This document shows, piece after piece, positions 8,333 through 17,634 of a DNA stretch of 64,000 nt. Made by a program: the position numbers and the translations under genes. Each line of letters opens with the position of its first letter. Within the stretch, counting starts at the first letter, position 1. The notes under the pieces were generated by a model that did not search any database, was not told the origin of the DNA, and was given only the letters and a program-made list of their open reading frames with translations. Source of the stretch: Novosphingobium fuchskuhlense (lineage in GTDB: Bacteria > Pseudomonadota > Alphaproteobacteria > Sphingomonadales > Sphingomonadaceae); contig NZ_KQ954247.1 in NCBI RefSeq assembly GCF_001519075.1, forward strand, positions 1 through 64,000, given 5' to 3'.

Positions 8333-8656
8333 TCAGAGCTGCATGTTCATGATTTCGCGGTAGCCTTCCAGGAGGCGACTGCGGACTTGCATGGCCAACT
8401 CAAGCGAAATCCGGGCCTGTTCGAGTGCGATTGTGACCTGATGAACCGGGATCGGCTCGCCAAGTGCAAAGCGCTGTACAAGCGAATCTGCGGCGGCGAT
8501 CTGATGATCGACTTTGTCCAGGCCGGACATCATGATTTTTGAAAAGGAAGCCGTCCCTTGGTCCATCGCATTGACGGGCAATGCAGTGACTTCCCGGGGC
8601 ATGGCATTCACGTCAGAAAGCCGAAGCGCACCAATACCCTCAATCGCGGCGCTCAT
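8333..8656 (-). CDS. fliE: Flagellar hook-basal body complex protein FliE
   Basis: This 107-residue protein has the FliE C-terminal pattern (GEPIPVHQVTIALEQARISL, then LAMQVRSRLLEGYREIMNMQ). FliE joins the MS-ring/export gate to the proximal rod and is the first exported rod component. ATG at 8656 overlaps the flgC stop (TAATG), and fliF follows after 5 bases, giving the standard flgB-flgC-fliE-fliF order. Confidence 0.92.
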   Translation of the reverse strand: MSAAIEGIGALRLSDVNAMPREVTALPVNAMDQGTASFSKIMMSGLDKVDHQIAAADSLVQRFALGEPIPVHQVTIALEQARISLELAMQVRSRLLEGYREIMNMQL

Positions 8657-9084
8657 TAGCCTCTCCCGATTTCAAGCGCTTGCCGGTCCATCTGCGCCGC
8701 AATGCCGAGCGCTGTCACGTTGGCCTCGTACGATCGGGAGGTCCGGATCAGCAAAGCCATTTCTGCGGTGTTATCGATCAGCGGAAAGGTGACGAAGCCG
8801 TCGGGTCCAGCCTCGGGAGCTGTGGGATCGTAGACGCGCCGCTCAGCGCCAGCGACCGGTTCAAGCCCGATGACCTTGACCTCTCCAGCATGATCCTTGC
8901 CATTTCGGGCAGCCAATGCATCCGAAAACGACCCTGCAGGACCGGAAATCAGTCGCAAGGCATGGTAAGGTGCTGTTCCTGCCGGTGCGACGGAGTTGAG
9001 ATTGGCGAGGTTGGCGGCAATCACTTGCAGCCGTTGCCATTCGACCTCGAGACCTGAGCGGCTTATTGCTTCGGCAGTACTCAC
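8656..9084 (-). CDS. flgC: Flagellar proximal rod protein FlgC
   Basis: The 142 residues start with the rod-family N-terminus (EVEWQRLQVIAANLANLNSV-type sequence) and end with the matching helix (TAEMALLIRTSRSYEANVTA, then LGIAAQMDRQALEIG). FlgC is a proximal rod subunit exported through the flagellar gate. It is translationally coupled to flgB (4-base overlap) and fliE. Confidence 0.9.
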   Translation of the reverse strand: MSTAEAISRSGLEVEWQRLQVIAANLANLNSVAPAGTAPYHALRLISGPAGSFSDALAARNGKDHAGEVKVIGLEPVAGAERRVYDPTAPEAGPDGFVTFPLIDNTAEMALLIRTSRSYEANVTALGIAAQMDRQALEIGRG

Positions 9085-9425
9085 CCCTGACCTCCACCAA
9101 CTGCGATACGGGACAGTTCAAATTCTCGTCCCAGCAGACCAAGCATTGCGCTATAGCGCCCGGCGGTTTGGGATGCTTCGAGCACTTCAAGGTCCATCCG
9201 GACTTCACCGGATTTTTGGCCTTGCACGGGTTCAACGGTAATCGGGACAGCTGCTACTTCGGATGCGTTGTGCGACGCAGCAAGACGCAGAGCATCCTCA
9301 AAGCGAACTTGCTGAGGGCTGAAACCCCGAGAGTTTGCATTGGCGATATTGGATGCGATCACGTCCATCCTGCGGGACAGGCCGTCGAGCGCCTTTGCAA
9401 GTACTGCCGAAGAAACCGGATCCAT
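9081..9425 (-). CDS. flgB: Flagellar proximal rod protein FlgB
   Basis: With ATG 9425 the protein has 114 residues and begins with a typical rod N-terminus (LSRRMDVIASNIANANSRGF, SPQQVRFEDALR). The C-terminal helix (ASQTAGRYSAMLGLLGREFE) completes the pair. The frame is open further upstream to 9518, but that part lies inside flgI and carries no family signal, so I rejected the longer start. FlgB is a proximal rod subunit next to FliE. Confidence 0.88.
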   Translation of the reverse strand: MDPVSSAVLAKALDGLSRRMDVIASNIANANSRGFSPQQVRFEDALRLAASHNASEVAAVPITVEPVQGQKSGEVRMDLEVLEASQTAGRYSAMLGLLGREFELSRIAVGGGQG

Positions 9426-9435
9426 TGTCTTGGCC

Positions 9436-10560
9436 CTATTGTACGATGATTTCGGCGTGCAGCGCGCCGGCTGCCTTGACCGCCTGGAGCACGCTGATGA
9501 TACCTCGCGTGTCGACATGCGCTCTGGTAAGCGCCAGAACCAGATCTGCCACTGTCGTGTTCGGCAACGACACCACGGCGTCGCGTTGACCTTGTTCGAC
9601 CTCCAATTTGGTGTTGGTCACAACCAGGCTCGCGATGTCGCTGGCGTATCCGCCGACGAAGGATGGCTGCGACGCAGTCCGCTGGCCGGTAATGCGCACG
9701 CGAATGTCGCCTTGTGCTATGACGACGCTGGAAAGACGAACAGCGCCGCCGGCCACAATGGTGCCCGTTCGCTCGTTGACGACAACCCTGGCAGCCTGCC
9801 CGGGCTCCACAAGGACCGCTTCAAGGCGTGACATGAACCACGCGAAGCCCGGTCTTGCGCCGTCATATCGCACGCGAACCTCATCGGCATTTTGCACCAT
9901 TGCTATGTTTGCTCCGAGACGGGCATTGATTGTTTCGGCGATCCGGTTGGCCGTCCCGAAATCCGGCTCGCTCAGCAGAAATCCGACGGTGCCGTCATTT
10001 CCAAGTATCTGTGCATCCACAGGCGCCTCGACCGTGGCGCCACCTTCCAGTGTTGCCGTGGTTGGATAATTGCGTTGCTGTCGATTGAGGTCGCTTTCGA
10101 AACTGTAGCCACCTGCAACGACCTGACCTTGGGCAAGCGCGTAGACGCGTTCGTTTGGGCCCATTAGCTGCGTCATCAAAAGCGTGCCGCCGGCGAGACT
10201 GCGCGCATCACCTATTGATGAGACTGTTGCAGATATACGGTCACCAACATTGGCAGAGGCCGGCAGTACGGCCGTCACGATGACGACCGCGACATTCCTG
10301 CTGTTTATCTGTTCGTCCGCGACATTGGTGCCAAGGCGGCCGAGAACATTGCGCAAGGCTTGCCGGGTTACGGCACTGCGAGAGGAATCGCCCGATCCAG
10401 ACAGACCTGTCACAAGGCCCGTACCGATCAGCGCATTCTCCCGCCAACCTTGAAATCGTCCGAGGGCAGTCAGCGGGACGGCCTGCGCATGGACAGGTGC
10501 ACACCACGCGAGCCCGGAGAGCAGAAGGGCCGCCTGAAGAATGAAGTGGGCGCGCGGCAT
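9436..10560 (-). CDS. flgI: Flagellar P-ring protein FlgI
   Basis: The 374-residue protein has a Sec signal peptide (residues 1-25, ending PVHA) and the full FlgI pattern: PLTALGRFQGWRENALIGTG, LVTGLSGSGDS, TVSSIGDARSLAGGTLLMT, and a C-terminal LVLALTRAHVDTRGIISVLQ. FlgI assembles the P-ring around the rod in the peptidoglycan layer, with FlgA as chaperone. Start ATG 10560 shares one base with the flgH stop region. Confidence 0.95.
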   Translation of the reverse strand: MPRAHFILQAALLLSGLAWCAPVHAQAVPLTALGRFQGWRENALIGTGLVTGLSGSGDSSRSAVTRQALRNVLGRLGTNVADEQINSRNVAVVIVTAVLPASANVGDRISATVSSIGDARSLAGGTLLMTQLMGPNERVYALAQGQVVAGGYSFESDLNRQQRNYPTTATLEGGATVEAPVDAQILGNDGTVGFLLSEPDFGTANRIAETINARLGANIAMVQNADEVRVRYDGARPGFAWFMSRLEAVLVEPGQAARVVVNERTGTIVAGGAVRLSSVVIAQGDIRVRITGQRTASQPSFVGGYASDIASLVVTNTKLEVEQGQRDAVVSLPNTTVADLVLALTRAHVDTRGIISVLQAVKAAGALHAEIIVQ

Positions 10561-11126
10561 CAGCCCAGGCCCAGGAAACGGAATATCCGGGACACGATTC
10601 CAGGCTTTGCGCTTCCGGCCAAGAACCCGCGGCCTTCAAAGAAAATCCGTGCGCTCGCAATACGACTGGAGAGGACGCGGTTGTCGCTAGCGATGTCCGC
10701 TTGCCTGACGCGTCCTTCAAGATCGATCTGGGTGCGCTCACCGTTGATCCGCATTTGCTGCCGCCCGCCGACCACAAGATCGCCATTCGGCAAAACTTGC
10801 CGAACCTCGACCGAAATCTGGGCCACGACCCGGTCGCTGCGCTGTAGTCCGCCGCCACCGTTTGCTGCGCCGCCCAATTGCAGGTTGGCGCTCTCGTTCA
10901 CGTGTCCGGCGGCAAACGATCCGCCAATCTGACTGTTCCGCTGCGAATCGAGCTTGACGGTGTTGCTCGTCTCGGTCTGCTCAAAGACCACGACAGTAAG
11001 TGTATCACCGATCTGCCGGGCGATACGATCGGATGCCAAGGCTGCGAAGTTCCCCGGACGATAAAGATCATCCGCAAGCCCGATTTGGGGAACCAGGAGG
11101 AGCGCGCCGCAAACAAGGTATCTCAT
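10560..11126 (-). CDS. flgH: Flagellar L-ring protein FlgH
   Basis: This is a 188-residue FlgH with the core pattern LASDRIARQIGDTLTVVVFE, VVAQISVEVRQVLPNGDLVV and the terminal RIFFEGRGFLAGSAKPGIVS. It should form the outer-membrane L-ring. Most FlgH proteins are lipoproteins. Here the N-terminus (MRYLVCGALLLVPQIGLA, DD) looks like a simple Sec signal, and the only Cys (residue 6) is too early for a lipobox. Either the L-ring is anchored differently or the start is misread; no better upstream start with a lipobox was seen. It overlaps flgA by 4 bases. Confidence 0.9.
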   Translation of the reverse strand: MRYLVCGALLLVPQIGLADDLYRPGNFAALASDRIARQIGDTLTVVVFEQTETSNTVKLDSQRNSQIGGSFAAGHVNESANLQLGGAANGGGGLQRSDRVVAQISVEVRQVLPNGDLVVGGRQQMRINGERTQIDLEGRVRQADIASDNRVLSSRIASARIFFEGRGFLAGSAKPGIVSRIFRFLGLG

Positions 11127-11746
11127 GGTGCGAGCCCTGAAGAAAGGTCCGCAGCGAAAATGCGGCGTTCGCGGTCGCGGACGAAGATGCGGCGACCTGC
11201 CTCACCGTTCTGCAAGGCGACGACATCACGCTCGATCGTTACGGGACCGATCCGGGAGACAAGCGTCACTGCTTCTCCTGCACTCACAGCCTTGCGACGA
11301 GAGAGCAAAAGGCGGCCCAGCGAAGCACCCGCCGGTACGGCGCTCATGGCAATGGTTTGCCCGCGCTCGGTCCTCAAACCGTGCAGCGCCTCCAATGATG
11401 TCGTGCAGGGTGATGCAGTCACATCGTCTTGGTCGATCGCCCTGCCCTCAGGAATGAGACGGCGCGCATTCCAGCATTGCTCACCCCGCACCGGATTTGC
11501 CGAAACGACAAAGACGTACTCAGCGGCAGGCGTTCCGGTCTGCACCGTCAGGTTTGCCCGCGCCAGCAGGCGAACAAGCGCCTGGTTCGACAAAATCACG
11601 GAAGATCGATCAGGCGGAATTTGCGCGATGATCGCATCACCGCCGTGACTGGAAACCGCCACATCGCGTGCACGTATATTGCGTCCTTGAAGTTCGATCC
11701 GACCGGGCTGCACAAGGACCGCTGCCATTGCCAAAAGCCCGATCAC
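11123..11746 (-). CDS. flgA: Flagellar P-ring assembly protein FlgA
   Basis: The 207-residue protein has a short hydrophobic N-terminus, then a SAF-type domain (RRLIPEGRAIDQDDVTA; IAMSAVPAGASLGRLLLSRR; GEAVTLVSRIGPVTIERDVV) and the C-terminal RRIFVRDRERRIFAADLSSG typical of FlgA. FlgA is a periplasmic chaperone for P-ring assembly. Its place just upstream of flgH-flgI fits that role. It overlaps flgG by 4 bases. Confidence 0.88.
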   Translation of the reverse strand: MIGLLAMAAVLVQPGRIELQGRNIRARDVAVSSHGGDAIIAQIPPDRSSVILSNQALVRLLARANLTVQTGTPAAEYVFVVSANPVRGEQCWNARRLIPEGRAIDQDDVTASPCTTSLEALHGLRTERGQTIAMSAVPAGASLGRLLLSRRKAVSAGEAVTLVSRIGPVTIERDVVALQNGEAGRRIFVRDRERRIFAADLSSGLAP

Positions 11747-12516
11747 CGCTTGAGCCCGTTGGCGATCCCTGCCATCTGATCGGCGGCCTGGATGACTTGC
11801 GCGTTTGCCGCGTAAGCTCTCTGAACAAGCAGAAGAGACACCATCTCAGTCGTCAAATCGACATTGCCGCGTTCAAGGGCGCCCTGCACGAGGGTTCCGG
11901 TTCCTGGAAGGCCTGGCTCCATTGTCCGAAGCGATCCGGCATCATCCACGCGGTAGAAACCGCCATCGAGGGCAACGAGACCATCGATATCCTCTGACTT
12001 GACCACTTCGATCCGGCCAATTTCAGTGCCTTGTGGATGGTCCTCTGTCGTTGCGGAGACCGTCCCGTCAGCAGCTATGGAGATTGAACTCGCGTCAGCT
12101 GGCACAGAAACCATGGCCTTCAACGGGAAACCGCCGGAGGCTGACTCCAGTATCCCGTCTTTGCCGAGCTTGAGGTGACCGCCGCGCCACAGGTAGGTTT
12201 GTCCGTTGGGACCGAGCAGTTCGATGAAGCCATGTCCGTCGATGGCAATATCCATCGGCGAGCCGCTTCGATCGATCTGACCAGGTTCGTCAATCGATGG
12301 CACGGACTTTGCCTGCACACCTGCCACCGAGAATTGCGTGTCCAGATCGGGGGCTGGAGTGTCGGGACTACTTCTTACAGCCAAGACTGCCGAAAAGCGC
12401 ACGTCCGAACGTTTGAACGAAGGTGTGTTGATGTTGGCGATGTTGTTCGAGAGGGTGTCAAGAGCCCGCTGCTGCGCATCGAGCCCCACTGCACCGACAT
12501 AAAATGCCCCGTTCAT
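11743..12516 (-). CDS. flgG: Flagellar distal rod protein FlgG
   Basis: This 257-residue protein carries the rod N-terminus (GLDAQQRALDTLSNNIANIN, TPSFKR), the central DIAIDGHGFIELLGPNGQTY block and a C-terminal LERGNVDLTTEMVSLLLVQR, AYAANAQVI helix, all standard for FlgG. It forms the distal rod that traverses the P and L rings. It is translationally coupled to flgF (overlap of 4 bases). Confidence 0.9.
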   Translation of the reverse strand: MNGAFYVGAVGLDAQQRALDTLSNNIANINTPSFKRSDVRFSAVLAVRSSPDTPAPDLDTQFSVAGVQAKSVPSIDEPGQIDRSGSPMDIAIDGHGFIELLGPNGQTYLWRGGHLKLGKDGILESASGGFPLKAMVSVPADASSISIAADGTVSATTEDHPQGTEIGRIEVVKSEDIDGLVALDGGFYRVDDAGSLRTMEPGLPGTGTLVQGALERGNVDLTTEMVSLLLVQRAYAANAQVIQAADQMAGIANGLKR

Positions 12517-13217
12517 CGGCCAGCCTGACCAAGGGTCGCGAACGCCTTGCCGAGCAGCTCATCGTAAGTCTGTATAAGCTTTGCACCAGCCTCGGTTTGA
12601 CGCAGGGCCGCCATCATTGTGACCATCTGCTCGCCCGTATCGACATTGGAAGCTTCCAGAAAACCTTGTCGCAAGCCGGCTGTGTCGGAGGCCTGAGGAG
12701 ATGATCCGAGGTCAAAATGCGCGCCATCGACTGAGCTCGCCTGATCGATTGACGCCGGTTCAAAGACGCCTGCCCGGCCGGTCGCATGGCCGTCCTCCAT
12801 GACGACACCATCTTCGAGGATTTCCGGCGTTTGGCTCGCAACGACTAAGTCGCCTCCGTTCGCCCGCTGGAGAACACCGCCCTGCGTGGAGACCAGCAAC
12901 CCGTCCTTTGACCGCACAAATTGCCCGTTCCTGATGTAGGAAATGCTATCGCCCGACCGCACGGCCAGATAGCCGCTACCCATTACGGCAAGGTCGAATG
13001 GCCGCCCGGTAGAAATCAGCTTTCCTTGGTCCAGCCTTGCGCGCGTTTGTTCAAGCGCGCTTGAAAAACTCTCCGTTGGCATTGTCGCCAACCTGCGTGT
13101 TGAATGGACCTGTTTGAAGCCGGGCGTGCTGACGTTCGCGACATTCGTGCCCGCCAACTCAAGTTGCCGCGCCGAGCTTGTCATGATGGCGGTCGCAGAA
13201 TCGATCAAGCTGCTCAT
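12513..13217 (-). CDS. flgF: Flagellar proximal rod protein FlgF
   Basis: The 234-residue protein has the rod-family N-terminus (ARQLELAGTNVANVSTPGFK), the central PFDLAVMGSGYLAVRSGDSI block and the C-terminal LEASNVDTGEQMVTMMAALR. It is shorter than FlgG and lies in the flgF slot directly before it. The ribosome site GGGAGGG lies just upstream of ATG 13217. It is the first gene after a 159-base gap in the operon, which may carry an internal promoter. Confidence 0.87.
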   Translation of the reverse strand: MSSLIDSATAIMTSSARQLELAGTNVANVSTPGFKQVHSTRRLATMPTESFSSALEQTRARLDQGKLISTGRPFDLAVMGSGYLAVRSGDSISYIRNGQFVRSKDGLLVSTQGGVLQRANGGDLVVASQTPEILEDGVVMEDGHATGRAGVFEPASIDQASSVDGAHFDLGSSPQASDTAGLRQGFLEASNVDTGEQMVTMMAALRQTEAGAKLIQTYDELLGKAFATLGQAGR

Positions 13218-13376
13218 CGGACCCTCCCTGACCCGTATAAGCCCTTAGTCCGTGCTAACGGTCAAGGGCCGTTCCGTTCATTTTGGAGAGATTTTCCATT
13301 TAGGCATTTGCCGGGTCGCCAAATGACATTTTTATTTCAAAACAGATAGATGAGAAGGTTTTAGAACGCTCTATGG
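13218..13376 (-). promoter_or_regulatory. Intergenic gap before flgF with a possible promoter
   Basis: This is the only sizeable gap inside the flagellar operon. On the minus strand a TTGACC (13260-13265) is followed after 17 bases by GCTTAT (13237-13242), a plausible but weak sigma-70-type pair close to the flgF start. The remainder is relatively AT-rich and shows no gene. I saw no convincing sigma-54 or sigma-28 site. An internal promoter for flgF and everything downstream is possible but unproven. Confidence 0.35.
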
Positions 13377-14513
13377 CTAGCGGAGCCCCATTTTGGCGAG
13401 CGATTGGGCAATAGTCCGGCCGTCCTTGCCAATTGGCACGTTGACAGCCTTCTCGAAGATCACACGAGCCTTGTCCTGGTCTCCATCAGCGCTTGCCAAT
13501 AGGGTTCGAGCGAATGCTGCCGAGAAGCAATTGCGATCCAGTCTGGTTGCCACTTTGACCCGTTCAGCAGCGCTCGACAGCAACCCTTCCTGAATTTCGA
13601 TGACGGCCATTGAGCCATGCGCCTCGCTGAATGTTGGGTCGAGTGCGAGCGCATGTTCGAAAATGCGCCGTGCTTCTGCATAGTCTTGACCAACAAAGCG
13701 GGCCCAACCTGCAGCAATCCACGAACCGAGATGATCGCCAAACAGTTCGGCACCCTTTTCGATATCGCGGGCAGCGTCCAGCGGGTCCTGATCCAGCAAT
13801 TTGGCAAGGCCGCGCCCTACCCATGCACGCGGTACATCCTGCCTGATCGCCAGAGCTCGTTCAAAGACCCTCCGAGCGGTCGCAGCATCTTCCTCGCCCA
13901 GGGCCAACGTCCCGAGGGTCGTTAAAGCGTCGGACTGCTCACCAGCGCGCGCCGCCGTTTCCGCCGCAAGCTCCAAATCCTCGCAGTCGATGGCCAGCAC
14001 AGACACGGCCCCCAGCAGCCCCGGGTGTTCAGGGTGACATTCAAGCAGCTGTTTGGCCTGGTCCATCGCTTCGTCAAGGTTGCCCAGCTTGTGTAGGAGC
14101 TGCACCTTTAGTGTCGCAGCCTGGGGCAAAATACGAGCTGTCTGATCGGTCAGAACTGGCAAAGCTTCTTCAGACCGGGATAGAACGGCCAGCGACCATG
14201 CCAGATTGAAGCGTGGTCCCGGCTCGTCTTCACCAGTCTCGCGCGCCACTGTTTCGAAGCACTCGACTGCCAAATCAAAGCGCTTGGCCTTGATAGCGGC
14301 AAGACCAAGGACATTCAGTTCTGAAAATGAGAGCGAATCCACCTGTCCTGCGCGCTCCAGCAGCGCGATGGCCTGGTCGGGATCGCCTGCTTCCAAAGCC
14401 AAATCCGCCGTTTCCAGGAGCAGTCGCCTGTTCTTGGGATCCTGCTTGAGGAAACCCAGCCTGGCCGCAAGTTTCCGCAAGAGGGCTTCATTGTCACCGT
14501 CGGTCATCGTCAT
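13377..14513 (-). CDS. TPR-repeat protein in the flagellar operon
   Basis: This 378-residue soluble protein is built of tetratricopeptide-like helical repeats from about residue 30 to 340 (e.g. AGDPDQAIALLERAGQVD; ARRIFEHALALDPTFSEAHG). No signal peptide, membrane helix or enzyme motif is seen. It lies between flhA and flgF, 29 bases after the flhA stop. TPR proteins often act as chaperones or scaffolds, and the location suggests a role in flagellar assembly, but none of the standard flagellar names fits. Confidence 0.75.
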   Translation of the reverse strand: MTMTDGDNEALLRKLAARLGFLKQDPKNRRLLLETADLALEAGDPDQAIALLERAGQVDSLSFSELNVLGLAAIKAKRFDLAVECFETVARETGEDEPGPRFNLAWSLAVLSRSEEALPVLTDQTARILPQAATLKVQLLHKLGNLDEAMDQAKQLLECHPEHPGLLGAVSVLAIDCEDLELAAETAARAGEQSDALTTLGTLALGEEDAATARRVFERALAIRQDVPRAWVGRGLAKLLDQDPLDAARDIEKGAELFGDHLGSWIAAGWARFVGQDYAEARRIFEHALALDPTFSEAHGSMAVIEIQEGLLSSAAERVKVATRLDRNCFSAAFARTLLASADGDQDKARVIFEKAVNVPIGKDGRTIAQSLAKMGLR

Positions 14514-14542
14514 TCCTTGCCAAGGGCCAGAACGCTGGAGCG

Positions 14543-16564
14543 TCAGGCCTCGATTCGCACAATATCGTAGGATTTAAGGCTGATCCGCATCGGTATCTCG
14601 TTTACCGAGAGAATCGAAAGCTTCGGCAATGTGCGCCGGGTGAAGGCCCTGAGATGACGCCTTAAGTCCGGGCCACAGAGCAATACCGGTGAGCGCCCTT
14701 CCTTCAGCATCGCTTCCGAAATTGCCGACAACTTGCGGATCAGTTTTTCGGCCAGGCTGGGTTCGATCGGTAAGCTGCCAATGCCGGCCGCCTGAAGGCT
14801 GGCCGTGATCTGGTTTTCGATACGCGGATCGAGGCTGACAACAGCGAGGTCCGGGTGCGTGCCGCGCAACTGACTGCAAATCGCATAACTGAGGCGTTGT
14901 CGCACGAGCTCGGTCAGGTCTCCGGGATCACGGGATGTCCGCGCAAGGTCCGCAAGGTTCTCCATGATCAAGTCGATGTTTGCGATCGAGACGCCCTCAC
15001 CAAGCATGTTCTGGAGAACCCTCTGGATGTCCGAGATCGACAGCTGACCTGGAATAATCTCCTCAAGCAAGCCCGGTTGCCGCTGGCGCACGCCTTCCAG
15101 CAACCGCATGATGACTGGGCGTGTCACGAGCGTCGACATCTCTGAACTGATGATCTCGGAGAAGTGCGTCATCAGGACAGTCACTGGATCGACCACCTGA
15201 AGGCCTTTGCTGCGCAGCAATTCCGCATCAGCTTCGTCCACCCAAATCGCGGGCAGGCCGAAAGTGGGATCTGTTGTGCGGGTGCCTTCTATGTCGAGCG
15301 GCACCTGGTCCCGCGCAATCGCAAGGACTTTATCCGGTCTGGCCTCGCCATGTCCAAATCTCGCACCAAAAAGCCGAATTTCGTATTCAAAAGCGCCGAG
15401 TGCTGCTCCGTCGATAAACCGAACCTGCGGGAAATCGATCCCGAAGCCGGTTTCCTGTGCTTTGCGCATGCCTTCGATGCGGTCGAGCAGCACAGCCTCC
15501 AGGTTTTTCCACGCGTCGGCGAGTTCAGGTCCAAACCGTACCTCGATAGGTGCGACCGACGGGACCGCCGTGCGCTTGGCTTGGTGCTCTGCGGCCTCAA
15601 GCTTCTGTTCCACCCCAGTCTCGCGGCGCATGCGGCGCCAGGCGAGATATCCGAGCCCCAGCATGAATATGATTGGCCACTTGGGCATCCCGGGAAGCAA
15701 GAGCAATGCGGCAAGTACGCCAGTGACAATAAAGGGAATCCGGGGAATTGACGCAAGTTGGCGGAATATTTCGGTAGATAGGTCAGCGTCCGAGGACGAA
15801 CGCGTCACGATGATGCCAGTCGCTACCGAGATGATCAACGCGGGCAACTGCGCAGCGATTCCGTCTCCTATGGTCAGAAGCGTGAAATGCTGCAGAGCCT
15901 CGCCCCATTCCATATCGAGCTGTGCGATACCTACGATCCACCCTGCTATGATATCGATGAGCAAGATGATGATCCCGGCGATCGCATCGCCTTTCACAAA
16001 CTTGGAAGCGCCGTCCATCGCGCCATAGAAGCTGGCTTCCCGCTCAAGCCCGGTACGGCGGCGCACGGCCTCTGTCTGATCGATCAGTCCCATGTTGAGA
16101 TCTGCGTCGATGCTCATTTGCTGGCCAGGCATGGAATCGAGCGTGAAGCGCGCAGCGACTTCCGATACCCGCTGCGCGCCCGACGTGACAACGATGTACT
16201 GGACGACCACGAGGATCGAAAAGACGACGAGGCCGACAACAAAGTTGCCCTGCACCGCGAAGGTTCCGATCGAGCCGATCACCTGACCGGCATTGGCCCC
16301 GGTCAAGATCAACCGTGTGGCGGCGACGTTGAGAGCCAGGCGAAAAAGCGTCGCCACCAGCAGAAGGGAGGGAAACGTAGAAAATTCAACAGGCTTGCTG
16401 ACGTAGAAGGTCAGCAGGAGAATTGTCAGGGCCAAGCCGAAGTTCGCGATAATCGAAATGTCGAGAATGGCAGCAGGGACCGGTGCGAACAGAATGATGA
16501 GAATGCCGAACACCGCGCCAACGAGCGCCAGGTCCTGGTTGTTCTTGAGAAATCTTGCGATCAT
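14543..16564 (-). CDS. flhA: Flagellar export gate protein FlhA
   Basis: At 673 residues it is of normal size. Eight membrane helices occupy about residues 15-310, and the FHIPEP-family signature is at ~135-160 (RFTLDSMPGQQMSIDADLNM, GLIDQTEAVRRR). The C-terminal cytoplasmic domain binds export substrates and chaperones (LLEEIIPGQLSISDIQRVLQ, NMLGEGV; LGPDLRRHLRAFTRRTLP-like end). FlhA forms a nonameric ring under the export gate. Its ATG overlaps the flhB stop by 4 bases. Confidence 0.95.
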   Translation of the reverse strand: MIARFLKNNQDLALVGAVFGILIILFAPVPAAILDISIIANFGLALTILLLTFYVSKPVEFSTFPSLLLVATLFRLALNVAATRLILTGANAGQVIGSIGTFAVQGNFVVGLVVFSILVVVQYIVVTSGAQRVSEVAARFTLDSMPGQQMSIDADLNMGLIDQTEAVRRRTGLEREASFYGAMDGASKFVKGDAIAGIIILLIDIIAGWIVGIAQLDMEWGEALQHFTLLTIGDGIAAQLPALIISVATGIIVTRSSSDADLSTEIFRQLASIPRIPFIVTGVLAALLLLPGMPKWPIIFMLGLGYLAWRRMRRETGVEQKLEAAEHQAKRTAVPSVAPIEVRFGPELADAWKNLEAVLLDRIEGMRKAQETGFGIDFPQVRFIDGAALGAFEYEIRLFGARFGHGEARPDKVLAIARDQVPLDIEGTRTTDPTFGLPAIWVDEADAELLRSKGLQVVDPVTVLMTHFSEIISSEMSTLVTRPVIMRLLEGVRQRQPGLLEEIIPGQLSISDIQRVLQNMLGEGVSIANIDLIMENLADLARTSRDPGDLTELVRQRLSYAICSQLRGTHPDLAVVSLDPRIENQITASLQAAGIGSLPIEPSLAEKLIRKLSAISEAMLKEGRSPVLLCGPDLRRHLRAFTRRTLPKLSILSVNEIPMRISLKSYDIVRIEA

Positions 16565-17634
16565 GTCTTCGCGGTCCGGCCCGGCTGAAGCTTGAAATAG
16601 AGGTCGGCAATGGCGTGAAAGGTATCACTGGGCACGGCCTGGTCCATCGCTGTGCTGGCAAAGAGCGTGCGGGCCAGCTCCGGTACTTCGAAGACTGGAA
16701 TGCCGAGCTGGATCGCACGGGCCTTCAGCTGCGCGGCATGCCTGTCCGCCCCTTTGGCGGTCACAACAGGCGCATCCATCTCGGCAGGTCGATATTTGAG
16801 GGCGACAGCAAAGTGCACGGGGTTGACGATCAACATGTCCGAGCCCGAAAGGTTTGCAAGACCTTTCGACTGCTTCACAAAGCTTGCATGCAGCTGCTTG
16901 CGCTTTGATTTGATGCGGGGATCACCTTCGCGCTCGCGCACTTCACGAGTCACTTCGCGGCGGCTCATCCTCATTTGCGTGGCAAAGGAACCGCGCGCAA
17001 GTACTTGGTCCAGCGCCGCGAACGGGATCGCGATGAGCAGGAAGATATAGACGAGCTTGGTACCTGCGTGCTGCAGTGCGGCGACGACGTGCGCAGCATC
17101 GGTCATGGTCAGCTCATTGGTGCTGACGGCCTGCCGGATGGCGAGGATGGCTGCCACTGAATAGACGACCATCTTCGCGATGCTCTTGCCTGCCTCTTTC
17201 AGCATCTTCATCGAGAAGATTCGCTTGAGCCCCTGCGCGGGATTCAGCCGACTGAAATCGGGCTTGAGCGGCGTGGTGCTGAACATTAAGCCGCGAAGTT
17301 GGACGATCTCGACGAAGAGCACCAGCGCCATCAAGGTTCCCCCAAACAGCACCACCGGTCGCACCGAGGGCCAGATTGCGCCTGCTGCCAGAACCTCGAC
17401 CGATCGGGGATTGCCGACAGCCCGCATACCATCGATCATGGTTGTGCGCGCGATAGTCGCCAGATTGGCGAACATACGCTCACCCGCTACCGCCGCGAAA
17501 ATCGCGATCCCCGCCAATGAGGCCACGAACCCCAGATCCATACCCTTGGCGACCTGCCCCTTTTCCCGCGCCTTGCGCAGCTTGAACGGGGTCGCCTCCT
17601 CGGTCCGGTTCTGCTCCTGCCCTTCCTGAGCCAT
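16561..17634 (-). CDS. flhB: Flagellar export switch protein FlhB
   Basis: Starting at ATG 17634, which overlaps the fliR stop by one base, the protein has 357 residues. It begins EQNRTEEATPFKLRKAREKG, the classic FlhB N-terminus, and has four membrane helices followed by a cytoplasmic domain with the autocleavage motif NPVH (MLIVNPVHFAVALKYRPAEM). FlhB changes export specificity from hook to filament together with FliK. The open frame continues upstream to 17877 inside fliR, but that part lacks any family signal. Confidence 0.94.
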   Translation of the reverse strand: MAQEGQEQNRTEEATPFKLRKAREKGQVAKGMDLGFVASLAGIAIFAAVAGERMFANLATIARTTMIDGMRAVGNPRSVEVLAAGAIWPSVRPVVLFGGTLMALVLFVEIVQLRGLMFSTTPLKPDFSRLNPAQGLKRIFSMKMLKEAGKSIAKMVVYSVAAILAIRQAVSTNELTMTDAAHVVAALQHAGTKLVYIFLLIAIPFAALDQVLARGSFATQMRMSRREVTREVREREGDPRIKSKRKQLHASFVKQSKGLANLSGSDMLIVNPVHFAVALKYRPAEMDAPVVTAKGADRHAAQLKARAIQLGIPVFEVPELARTLFASTAMDQAVPSDTFHAIADLYFKLQPGRTAKT

